A stretch of DNA of 64,000 bases from Arthrobacter sp. QXT-31 (GTDB taxonomy: Bacteria; Actinomycetota; Actinomycetes; Actinomycetales; Micrococcaceae). The notes under the pieces are model-generated. The model ran no database searches and was not told the origin of the DNA. It was given only the letters and a program-made list of their open reading frames with translations. A program made the translations under genes and the position numbers. Below, piece after piece: positions 51,450-59,166 of the stretch; positions within the stretch are counted from its first letter, which is position 1, and each line of letters starts with the position of its first letter. The stretch lies in the NCBI RefSeq assembly GCF_001969265.1, contig NZ_CP019304.1:558001-622000 (forward strand), read 5' to 3'.

Positions 51450-52613
51450 ATGCCCGAGCTTTCCGCCCACATACGCGACGTCCCCGTAAACCAGATCCGC
51501 GAGATCACCGAGGCCGCGTGGCGCACCCCCGGTGCGCTGATCCTGAGTATCGGGGAGCCCGGGTTCCCGCTCCCCCGCCACGTGCTGGATGCCGGAATCG
51601 CCTGCCTTGACCGCGACGAGACCAACTACACTCCCAACGCCGGCTTTCCGGCGCTCCGCGAGGCTTTCGCCGCAAGGTTCCGCGAACTGTCGGGCGCAGA
51701 CATAGGAGCGGACCGTGTTTACGTGGTTGATGGCGCACAGCAAGGCCTGCACTTTGCCATGAGCCTGCTACTGGCTCCCGGTGACGAGATCCTGATTCCC
51801 AATCCCGGCTATCCCACGTTTGCCATGACCAGCCGGCTGCTGCATGCCGTGCCCGTGCAGTATCCCCTGTATCCCGCCCACGATTTCCAGCCGCGCATCG
51901 CGGACATCGAGGCGCTCATCACGGACCGGACACGCGTGCTCGTGCTCAACTCGCCGTCGAACCCCCTGGGCGCAGTCCTCCGGGAGGACCTGACCCGGGA
52001 ACTGGTGGAGCTGGCCCGCCGGCACGACCTGTGGATCATCTCGGACGAGTGCTACGAGGCCTTCACCTACGACGTTCCGCACGTGAGTCCTGCCCGGTTC
52101 GACAGCACCGTTCCCGGCGAGGCCCGCGTCTTCACATCGCTGACGCTTTCCAAGACCTATGGGCTCACCGGGCTGCGCATCGGCGCCCTGGTCTGCCCGC
52201 CCGGTCTGGAGCAGCGCATGAACAACGTCATGGAGGCCATCGTCTCCTGCGTGGCATCGCCGTCCCAGTACGCGGCGCTCGCCGCCCTGACCGGCCCCCA
52301 GGACTACGTGTCGCAGGCCCACGCGCACTACCGCGCCAACCGTGACGCCGCATCCGCTGTGCTGGCAGAGAAGGGCATTCCATTTCTCAGTGCCCAGGGC
52401 GCGTTCTACCTCTGGGCGGACGTCTCGCACGTGAGCGGCGGAAACGTCAGGGCCTGGGTGAAGCAGTTCCTCGCCGACGCCGGTGTCTCTTTTGCTCCCG
52501 GAACTGCTTTTGGTTCCATCGGCGAGGGCTGGATCCGCATAGCCCTGTGCGGGGATCAACGCGAATTGGTCGAGGGCGTGGGCCGGTTGCCCCGCAGGCA
52601 TCCGGCTCCGTAG
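51450..52613 (+). CDS. Class I/II pyridoxal-phosphate aminotransferase
   Basis: 387 residues. PLP Lys in TLSKTYGLTGLRIG; substrate motifs NSPSNPLGAV and ISDECYEAFTYD. It belongs to the aspartate-aminotransferase fold; the acceptor is not evident. ATG 51450 is chosen because TAGGAT (51437-51442) lies 7 nt upstream and suggests a leaderless mRNA; ATG 51441 overlaps that box. It is divergent from truB with only 85 nt between starts. Confidence 0.9.
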   Translation: MPELSAHIRDVPVNQIREITEAAWRTPGALILSIGEPGFPLPRHVLDAGIACLDRDETNYTPNAGFPALREAFAARFRELSGADIGADRVYVVDGAQQGLHFAMSLLLAPGDEILIPNPGYPTFAMTSRLLHAVPVQYPLYPAHDFQPRIADIEALITDRTRVLVLNSPSNPLGAVLREDLTRELVELARRHDLWIISDECYEAFTYDVPHVSPARFDSTVPGEARVFTSLTLSKTYGLTGLRIGALVCPPGLEQRMNNVMEAIVSCVASPSQYAALAALTGPQDYVSQAHAHYRANRDAASAVLAEKGIPFLSAQGAFYLWADVSHVSGGNVRAWVKQFLADAGVSFAPGTAFGSIGEGWIRIALCGDQRELVEGVGRLPRRHPAP

Positions 52614-52655
52614 AGGGTCTCTAGTTTGCTTTGGTTTTAGTAGTCGGCAGCGGGT

Positions 52656-53141
52656 TTAGTAGTTGGTCCGTTCGGCGTTGCTGCGCCACGCATCGAATGG
52701 GCTGCCCGACGTCGGAACCGGAGTGTGGCTGACCGGCAGCAATTCCGGCCGGGAGCCATCGAAGTACTCATAGAAGACGGCGTCGTCAAAACCCGCCGCT
52801 GCTGCACCGTGCCTGTCGGCCGCGAAGTACACCCGGTCAATCCGCGCCCAGAGGGCGGCCGCGAGGCACAGCGGGCATGGCTCGCAGCTGGCGTAAAGGA
52901 CTGCGCCACTCAGGTCGAAATTTTTCGTCTCAGCAGCGGCAGTGCGGATTGCCACCACCTCGGCATGGGCGGTGGGGTCGTTGTCCCGTGTGACGCGGTT
53001 GACCCCTTCGTGGACGGTGCCGTCGGCCGTGACCACCAGTGCGCCGAAGGGTCCGCCGCCGGCCGCGACGTTCCGTTCAGCCAGGGCCACCGCCTCGGTC
53101 AGGTAGCCGGTCACGTCTGCAGCTGATGGGTGGGCGCGCAT
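52656..53141 (-). CDS. Nucleoside/guanine deaminase family protein
   Basis: 161 residues from ATG 53141; TATGAT (53148-53153) lies 6 nt upstream, indicating a leaderless mRNA. Zinc site: His and catalytic Glu in PTAHAEVVAIR, and the Cys pair in ASCEPCPLCLAA. The length and the C-terminal FDAWRSN fit guanine or related base deaminases rather than TadA. The substrate is not proven. Confidence 0.88.
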   Translation of the reverse strand: MRAHPSAADVTGYLTEAVALAERNVAAGGGPFGALVVTADGTVHEGVNRVTRDNDPTAHAEVVAIRTAAAETKNFDLSGAVLYASCEPCPLCLAAALWARIDRVYFAADRHGAAAAGFDDAVFYEYFDGSRPELLPVSHTPVPTSGSPFDAWRSNAERTNY

Positions 53142-53276
53142 GGTCTGATCATAGCCAGCCCGACGGGTGTGGCGGGACAGGTTTGCCCCCCGCATTCCGG
53201 GAGCCGGTGGGCAGTAGCTCACCGCCAGCCTGATTGTGAGGACAACGGATCCCTTGCATGTTCTCGCCGGCGCCCT

Positions 53277-54876
53277 TCATTCCCGGTGGGGGCGTGATCT
53301 GAAGTATTGGTTGCGGCGGGGTTTACGCCCCCGGTCGAGTTCTGGTGGTGGTTTGAACCAGGGGACTTCGTTGGTGACTTCGATGGTCCAGTTTTCCTTA
53401 TGGATCAGGTGGTGGTGATAGCTGCAGAGGAGGACGCCGTTTGCGGTGCTGGTGGGTCCGCCGCGTGACCAGTAGGTGATGTGGTGGGCTTCGCACCAGG
53501 GTGCGGGCATGGTGCATTGCGGGAACGCGCAGCCTTGGTCGCGGGCCATGATGGCTTTGCGGATGTGGGGCGGGAAGATCCGTGAGGCGCGGCCGACGTC
53601 GAGGATGCGGCCGCCGGTGCCGAGGACGACGGGGATGAGGTCGGCGTCGCAGGCGATTTTGCGGATCGTGGCCGGGTTCACCGGCCCGCTGAACGCGAAC
53701 AGGGCTGTGCCGTCGCCGGTTCGGGCGGCGTTGAGCGGACCGGCGGAGGCTGGCTGCAGATCCTGATCGCCTTGGGCCCACTGTGTGTCCAGCGCTCCTT
53801 GGAGACTGGCGGTGCTGGGCTGGCCCAGCCATTGCTCGACTCTGGCGAGCAGGTCGCGGTAGTCGATGGTGACCAGGATCTGCGGGCGGTGCCGCCGTTG
53901 GCGGGCAGGGCGTCGGTGGTGAGGGCGGTTTGGCAGGCGCCGACGAGCCCGTCGAGGCGTTTCTGCCCCTGCGACCGGTGATCCAGGTCGATTTCCGGTA
54001 CACCCGGGCTGTCCCACCGGGCAAGGACAGCATCAGCATCCGCCGCCCCGCTGGTCCCGCCGCCGCCGCGCCGTCCCGCCGCCGGCGCCGTGGCTGCCAT
54101 TCCCGCCATCGCCGTCGCTGCCATTCCCGTCTGCGTGTTCCGGGGCCGGGGTGCGGGGGTTGGTGGCGGTGTTCATGGCGGTGGTGAGGGTTTCGAACTG
54201 TTCGGGGGTGGCGAAGATTTCCAGGTGGTGCAGGCCGTGTTTGGGGCGGCGGATGAAGGCGCCCTGGATCTGGCGGAGCGCGGGTTCGGAGGGTTCGGGG
54301 CCGTCCTGGTCGATCGCCTCGGCCCAGTGCCGGGCGACGCGCGTGACGAAGTCGGCGTCATTGTCGATCGCCGTTTGAGTGAGTTCGTGTTCCATCGCGG
54401 CGGTGCGGGCGGGGGTGGTGAAGTGCCGGGCCCGGTCCAGGGCGAGGGTGATCGTGGTCGCGGCACGGGAGCTGACCTGGGCGGTGCTGACCGCCGTCGC
54501 GAGTTCCCCGTAGCGGGGCGGTAGCTGTTGGCCGCCGAATCCTGCCCTGGGAAGGATGGAGTCGGCCAGGGTGAGGCGGCGGCGGGCCTCGCAGGCGCTG
54601 ATGCCCAGCCTGGTCCGAAGGAAATCCACGGTATTCCGGGAACCATCAGCATTGGGGTCCGCATCCGGGACGGGAACGGCGTCGGGGACCAGGGGTGCCG
54701 CGGCGGCGGTGAGGGCCGCGGTGCGGGACCTCTCCACGGCACCGGCGGCGACTACCTGCAGATGCTCCACCCTCCGGGAGAGCCGCTCCACCGCCGTCAT
54801 CCCCCGAGACAGAACCCAACCCACCGGCACCGGGCCCTAAGGCCCGGTTCCCGGTGAATCCCCCCATGGCTTCCAT
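53277..54876 (-). pseudogene. DUF222/HNH endonuclease (13E12-type), broken by frameshifts
   Basis: The protein is spread over three frames. Frame 1 (54830 to about 54060) starts at MTAVERLSRRVEHLQ (ATG 54800) and carries the DUF222 helical domain. The middle part (about 54060-53890, ADADAVLARWDSPGVPEIDLDHRS...) is in another frame. The last part (about 53890-53277) returns to frame 1 and has the HNH nuclease: CAFPQCTMPAPWCEAHHITYWSRG then HHHLIH. One extra base lies in a CGGCGGCGG tract and one base is missing near 53885, so the two shifts cancel. The repeat upstream also holds an ATG (54876, MEAMGGFTG) in a third frame that may be the ancestral start. The gene could be dead or could reflect sequencing errors. 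Confidence 0.8.
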
Positions 54877-54904
54877 AGACCGAGTCTGGACTGGGGGTCT
54901 GACA
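54791..54904 (-). repeat. Long repeat, copy 1, at the 5' end of the HNH gene
   Basis: About 114 bp shared with 54978-55090 and 56838-56946, all in the same orientation. On the minus strand it reads GTCAGACCCCC, a variable stretch, GGTCTATGGAAGCCAT, then GGGGGATTCACCGGG. This copy runs into the coding part of the HNH gene, so the repeat looks like that family's leader and first codons. Confidence 0.85.
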
Positions 54905-54977
54905 TTTTTCGCCGCGTCATCCGGCGTCCAGCCCTCGGAAGCACTACCGTCGGGAGCCGCTCCGGTGAGCCAGCCGC

Positions 54978-55090
54978 CGCCGTCGATCCCTGCCACGGAG
55001 CCTGACCCACCGGCACCGGGCCCGACGGCCCGGTTCCCGGTGAATCCCCCAATGGCTTCCATAGACCTATTCTGCTCAGGGGGTCTGACA
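54978..55090 (-). repeat. Long repeat, copy 2, orphan
   Basis: Second copy, ~113 bp. It encodes MEAIGGFTGNRAVGPGAGG in its own frame but no HNH gene follows; about 70 bp downstream copy 1 begins. It marks the left side of the IS110 segment. Confidence 0.85.
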
Positions 55091-55099
55091 GTAATGATG

Positions 55100-55336
55100 A
55101 AATTGGCTTGTGCTGCCGGTGTGGCTCTGGTTCTGACTGACGCCCCCCGCGAAGGGTTTGTCTTGAAAATGATTTGTCCGGCCGTCGGCACAGGCTGCAG
55201 TAAACGCGGCGGCCAGGTGGACATGACCTCATAGGAGCCTGCTCGAAGAATCCCATTACTGTCTTGTCTGCCCACCCGGCCGGCGTGCCCCTTTGTGTCC
55301 CCACCGCACGCAACGGAAGGCAGGGCTAGCTTCATC
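55100..55336 (+). ncRNA. Non-coding left end of the IS110-type element, candidate bridge RNA region
   Basis: IS110-group elements carry a guide (bridge) RNA in the non-coding end upstream of the transposase. The 236 nt here have no ORF and contain possible hairpins (GGCCG/CGGCC near 55183-55217). The segment GACCTCATAGGAGCC to CCCATTACTGTCTTG looks like the left ends of other actinobacterial IS110 elements by recall. The exact RNA limits and loops cannot be given. Confidence 0.35.
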
Positions 55337-56620
55337 ATGGCAAACCAACATCTGAAAGTCATCGCCGGGATCGACACTCACGCCGACACCCACCACGTCG
55401 CAATCATCGACGAGACCGGCAGACACATTACGGACAAAGAGTTTCTCGCTGTGGGTTCGGGCTACCGGAGCATTGCGGCCTTCATCATCGGGTTCGGCCA
55501 GGTCATTGCCGCCGGGGTGGAAGGCACCGGCAGCTACGGTGCCGAACTCGCCCGTGTCCTGACCGGGGAAGGCATCCGGGTTCTGGAAGTCATGCGCCCG
55601 AACCGGCAGGGACGCCGGCTCAGGGGCAAATCCGATCCCCTGGACGCGTACCAGGCGGCCGAGGCTGCGCTGGCCGGCCGGAACGTTGCAACACCAAAAT
55701 CCAGGGATGGCGCGGGTGGAATCCCTGCGGGTCCTGCGCGCCGAGCGGGCAACGGCCATGCGCGCCCGGGTAGCGGTCATGACCCAGATCAAAAGCATCC
55801 TCACGGCAGCACCCGAGACGCTCCGGGCCAAATACCGGCACCTGACCCGCGCCGCCATGATGGCCGCCCTGGAGAAAACCCGCCCCGCAGGGGACATGAC
55901 AAAACCCGTGAACGCCACCGCGGCCGTGCTCAAACGCCTCGCCATCCGTTACCGCGCCTTGGATCAGGAAGTGGCCCGTGATCGACGCCGAGCTCGACGC
56001 GATCATCAGAATTCATGCCCCGATGCTCCGCGACGTCAGGGGCGTAGGAACGGACGTCGCCAGCCAACTGCTGGTTACCGTCGGCGATAACCCCGAACGG
56101 ATCACCTCTGAAGCCAAATTCGCTGCCCTCGCGGGTGTCGCGCCGATACCGGCTTCCTCAGGAAGAACGACGCGGCACCGGCTCAGCCGCGGTGGTGACA
56201 GGCAGGCCAACAAAGCCATCCACCACGTCGCCCTGGTCCGGATGAGAACCGACGCCCGTACCAGGAACTACGTGGCTAAGCGCCAGGCCGAAGGCAAAAG
56301 CACCACCGAGATCATCCGGTGTCTCAAACGCTACATCGCCCGCGAAATCTACGACCAAATCATCCATCCGCATCCGGCACCGGACGCCGGGTCACTTCGC
56401 GTACTGCGCAAGACCAAGAACATCACCCTCCAAGCCGCAGCGGACAGCCTGCACGTCTGGCCCACCTCGCTCTCCCGCCTCGAACGCGGAATTACGCGCA
56501 ACGACGAGTTCTACCAACGGTACGAAGACTGGCTCAACTCGCCGTCCGCAGAAACCGCAAAAACACCTTCTGTGTTGCGGATCCGGCCGGCTGGCGCCTA
56601 GAAGGGGCACGGACCAACGG
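55130..56620 (+). mobile_element. Decayed IS110-family insertion sequence (limits approximate)
   Basis: Contains the broken transposase at 55337-56601 and a probable non-coding left end. IS110 elements lack terminal inverted repeats and target duplications, so the ends cannot be set from one copy. It lies between orphan repeat copies 2 and 3. Confidence 0.75.
55337..56601 (+). pseudogene. IS110-family transposase with two frameshifts
   Basis: Three frames carry one protein. Part 1 (55337 to about 55705): DEDD RuvC-like domain, GIDTHADTHHVAIIDE, VEGTGSYG, KSDPLDAYQAAEAAL. Part 2 (about 55706-55975): helical linker, ARVESLRVLRAERATAMRARV. Part 3 (about 55976-56601): Tnp20 serine domain (ALAGVAPIPASSGRTTRHRLSRGG) and an extra C-terminal HTH-like segment (LQAAADSLHVWPTSLSRLERG). 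The shifts near 55705 and 55975 both move the frame by +1, so they do not cancel. The element should no longer move by itself. Confidence 0.88.
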
Positions 56621-56626
56621 TGACCG

Positions 56627-56773
56627 GGCTCGGCGCCCCGCGACCCCTGCAGTAATGACCGGGGACGCTCTGGGGTCAAGGGCGGCCGGAGGCCGTCGCG
56701 CAGCGATCGATAGACCCTTGACGCCACTAGGCAGTTCCCCGGTCACCCCTGTCACGACGCGGGGCGCCGAACC
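56627..56773. repeat. ~147-nt nested inverted repeat
   Basis: Four nested arms pair around one centre: 56631-56642 with 56758-56769 (12/12), 56656-56665 with 56736-56745 (10/10), 56671-56682 with 56715-56726 (11/12), and CGGCC 56683-56687 with GGCCG 56691-56695. The whole can fold into a long rod or cruciform. It begins 25 nt after the end of the transposase frame. No ORF. Possibly a MITE-like palindrome or a structured RNA; see findings. Confidence 0.8.
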
Positions 56774-56837
56774 GTTGACACCAATAGGAGCATCATTATT
56801 AGTCCCCGCATTGGTGACGTCCCCGCCCAGCCGGCCA

Positions 56838-56946
56838 CCGCCGTCGTTCCCGGAGATGGAAGCCAGCCCACCGGCACCGGGCGGCCCGGTTCCCGGTGAA
56901 TCCCCCGATGGCTTCCATAGACCAAGTGTGAGCCGGGGGTCTGACG
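56838..56946 (-). repeat. Long repeat, copy 3, orphan
   Basis: Third copy, ~109 bp, same orientation as copies 1 and 2, 1.75 kb from copy 2. It lacks a few bases in the middle (after CGGGCC). No HNH gene follows on the minus strand; instead the palindrome and the IS110 remnant lie there. Confidence 0.85.
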
Positions 56947-57136
56947 TTAATGGTCTGACATTCTTCCCCGCCGGCGCCGATGGCTCCCATAAGTCCTTGG
57001 TAAGAGCACTTGGAGAGCATCGGCCCATCGACAGGCTCCGAAGGCGGGCCTAGAATACGCGCGTCGGGGGACCCGATTTTCGGACCACATATCGGTCTCA
57101 ATGTTCTGGATGCGCACCATCGACATTGGAGACGGT

Positions 57137-58258
57137 ATGGAAAAGCAACGAGCATTTTTGGCGGCGGTCGCGGCTGCCGCACTCCTGTTGTCGGCGTCCC
57201 CGGCGGGCCATGCAGCCCCGGCCGGCGACGCGAAAGGGAGCCAGCCCGCACCGGTTGTGCTTGCGAAAGGCCTCTTGAGTCCGCTCCACCTCAGCGACGG
57301 CCAGGACGGTTCCGTGCTGGTCAGCGAGGAATTCGCGGGGCGGCTGACCAAAATCGCCCGGGACGGCAGCAAGTCGGTGGTCTACCGGGATGCAGCCTGG
57401 GATGTGGCTGGCACCGACCGCCGCGGCCGGACCATCTACATCGCCGAGAGCCAGGGCGCCGGCCCCATGGATCCGAGGCCCTTGGCCGGACACATCAGGA
57501 GCATTGACGCCGACGGCAAGCAACGTACCTTCGGCGACCTGGCCGCCCTTGAGACGAAGCACAACGCCGACGGCGGCACCAGCTTCGGTTTCAAGAATCT
57601 CCCTGCCGCCTGCGCTGCAAAACTGCCGAAGGACGTGCCCATCTCCTACAAGGGCCAGATCGATTCGCATCCCTATGGAATCGACGTCTATGGCAGCACC
57701 ATCTACGTTGCCGACGCCGGAGCCAACAGCATCGTTTCGGTCGACGTGAAGTCAGGTGAGGCTGAGACGGTTGCCGTGCTGCCGGCCCGGCCGCACACCT
57801 TCACCGCCGCGGAGGCTGCGGCCCTCAAACTTCCGGGCTGCATCGTCGGGCACACCTACCGGTTCGAGCCGGTACCAACCGATGTTAAGCGCGGACCGGA
57901 CGGCTGGCTGTATGTCTCCGTGCTGCCCGGCGGTCCGGAGGACCCGGCACTGGGAGCCCGCGGAGCTGTGTTCAAGATCAATCCGGACAACGGCCGCGTC
58001 AAGCTGTTTGCCGACGACGTCATGTCACCGACCGGCGTGGACATGGACGACGACGGGCACGTGTATGTCGCGTCCCTGTTCGGCAAGGGCGTGCTGAGGC
58101 TGTCTGCCCATTCCGGCAAGCAGACGGTGGTGCTTCCGGGTGTGCTCACGGCCGACGTCGACATCAGGGGCGAAACCGTCTATGCCACGGTCAATTCCCT
58201 GCCGGTTCCGAATGCGGCACCGGACGGCCGCGTCGTGAAGATGCCGCTGGACGACTGA
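57137..58258 (+). CDS. ScyD/ScyE-like secreted beta-propeller protein
   Basis: 373 residues from ATG 57137 with GGAGA 6 nt upstream. A signal peptide is clear (KQRAFLAAVAAAALLLSASPAGHA, cleaved near 25). The rest has NHL/SMP-30-type propeller strands (DGSVLVSEEFAGRLTKI, HPYGIDVYGSTIYVADAGANSI, SPTGVDMDDDGHVYVASLF). ScyD/ScyE-type proteins are named after scytonemin cluster genes but occur widely; function here is unknown. It is the last gene of the accessory segment before rbfA. Confidence 0.85.
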   Translation: MEKQRAFLAAVAAAALLLSASPAGHAAPAGDAKGSQPAPVVLAKGLLSPLHLSDGQDGSVLVSEEFAGRLTKIARDGSKSVVYRDAAWDVAGTDRRGRTIYIAESQGAGPMDPRPLAGHIRSIDADGKQRTFGDLAALETKHNADGGTSFGFKNLPAACAAKLPKDVPISYKGQIDSHPYGIDVYGSTIYVADAGANSIVSVDVKSGEAETVAVLPARPHTFTAAEAAALKLPGCIVGHTYRFEPVPTDVKRGPDGWLYVSVLPGGPEDPALGARGAVFKINPDNGRVKLFADDVMSPTGVDMDDDGHVYVASLFGKGVLRLSAHSGKQTVVLPGVLTADVDIRGETVYATVNSLPVPNAAPDGRVVKMPLDD

Positions 58259-58279
58259 TAGAGGAGATGTTAAATGCAA

Positions 58280-58314
58280 GGGCGCGGCAGGACCGTAAAG
58301 ATCCTGCCGCGCCC
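58280..58314. terminator. Strong terminator between ScyD-like gene and rbfA
   Basis: Perfect 13-bp stem GGGCGCGGCAGGA/TCCTGCCGCGCCC, 9-nt loop, between two convergent genes. No strong T run. Confidence 0.75.
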
Positions 58315-58360
58315 TGGGCTCTGCCTGATGGCGCAGGTTCTGCCCTGCAGACCGGGAAGG

Positions 58361-58870
58361 CTAGTGGTTCCGGTCCTCATCGATTGAGTCGCCGTCCACC
58401 AGATCGAGGTCCTCTTCGTCGAAGTCGTCTTCGTCGATTTCCACGTCCGGCTGGACGTCGCTCTTGTACGGGTCGGCCTCGCCCGCATGCTTGGCGTTCC
58501 GTGCCAGTTCGGCCACCTCGGCGTCGCGCTGCTTCGCCGTGCGGAGCAGCTCCTCGAGGTTGGACGCATTCACGGGGATCTGGTCCGCCACGAACTCAAG
58601 CGTGGGGGTCAGCCGGGCAGTGATGTTCCGGCCAACTTCCTGCCGAAGCACGCCCTTGGCCTTCTCCAGCCCCTTGGCGGCATCAGCCTGCACGGCCTGG
58701 TCGCCGAACACGGTGTAGTACACGGTCGCATGCTGCAGGTCGTTGGTCACCCGGGCGTCGGTAACGGTAATCCCCTCAAGCCGGGGATCCTTCACCTTCC
58801 GGCCCAAAGCCTCAGCAACAACAACCTTAATCCGCTGCGCCATCTTGGCAGCGCGTGCCGGATCAGCCAT
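58361..58870 (-). CDS. rbfA: 30S ribosome-binding factor A
   Basis: 169 residues from ATG 58870, AGGAG 6 nt upstream. KH-type fold: KMAQRIKVVVAEALGRKVKDPRLEGITVTDARV, VYYTVFGD, NITARLTPTLEFVAD. Needed for 16S maturation and cold growth. The C-terminal 40 residues are very acidic (EIDEDDFDEEDLDLVDGD). It lies 296 nt after infB, further than usual, with a terminator and a hairpin in between. Confidence 0.95.
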   Translation of the reverse strand: MADPARAAKMAQRIKVVVAEALGRKVKDPRLEGITVTDARVTNDLQHATVYYTVFGDQAVQADAAKGLEKAKGVLRQEVGRNITARLTPTLEFVADQIPVNASNLEELLRTAKQRDAEVAELARNAKHAGEADPYKSDVQPDVEIDEDDFDEEDLDLVDGDSIDEDRNH

Positions 58871-59070
58871 TTTTACTCCTAGAAAAATTTGAGGGTACGA
58901 CGGCGGCACAATAGCTGCGTCGACCGTAGCAGTTATCTGCCACGCACCTGAGGCGAGTCTACGACGCACCCGTTGGATTTTTTGCGGCGGCGTGGGAGGG
59001 CATCCAAGGTGGCAGCAGAGGGCCCCGATGCGGGCTTGCGAGCATTGGAAGGCTGACTCCGCTGCCGAAG

Positions 59071-59106
59071 CTGGGTGACCGACGTCGTTAGACGTAGGCC
59101 ACCCAG
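59071..59106. repeat. 36-nt hairpin between infB and rbfA
   Basis: CTGGGTG/CACCCAG outer arms and ACGTC-GTTA-GACGT inner hairpin, with two small mismatches between them. It lies just beyond the infB terminator, so it may be a second terminator, a processing site or an operator for rbfA. Confidence 0.55.
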
Positions 59107-59113
59107 CGAAGGG

Positions 59114-59145
59114 GCGGGGCCGCCGGGAAAACCCAACGGCCCCGC
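59114..59145 (-). terminator. Terminator after infB
   Basis: Perfect 9-bp stem GCGGGGCCG/CGGCCCCGC with a 14-nt loop, 22 nt after the infB stop. It resembles the pnp terminator (shared GGGGCCGTTGG-type core). Confidence 0.75.
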
Positions 59146-59166
59146 ACTTCGGAACGCTAAACCGCC

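Noticed and set aside
54646..55377. A 243-codon minus-strand frame across two repeat copies
   Set aside because: It only strings together two copies of the MEAIGGFTG leader repeat and then runs antiframe to the HNH gene. I treat it as repeat, not as a gene, although it shows that the repeat is free of stops.
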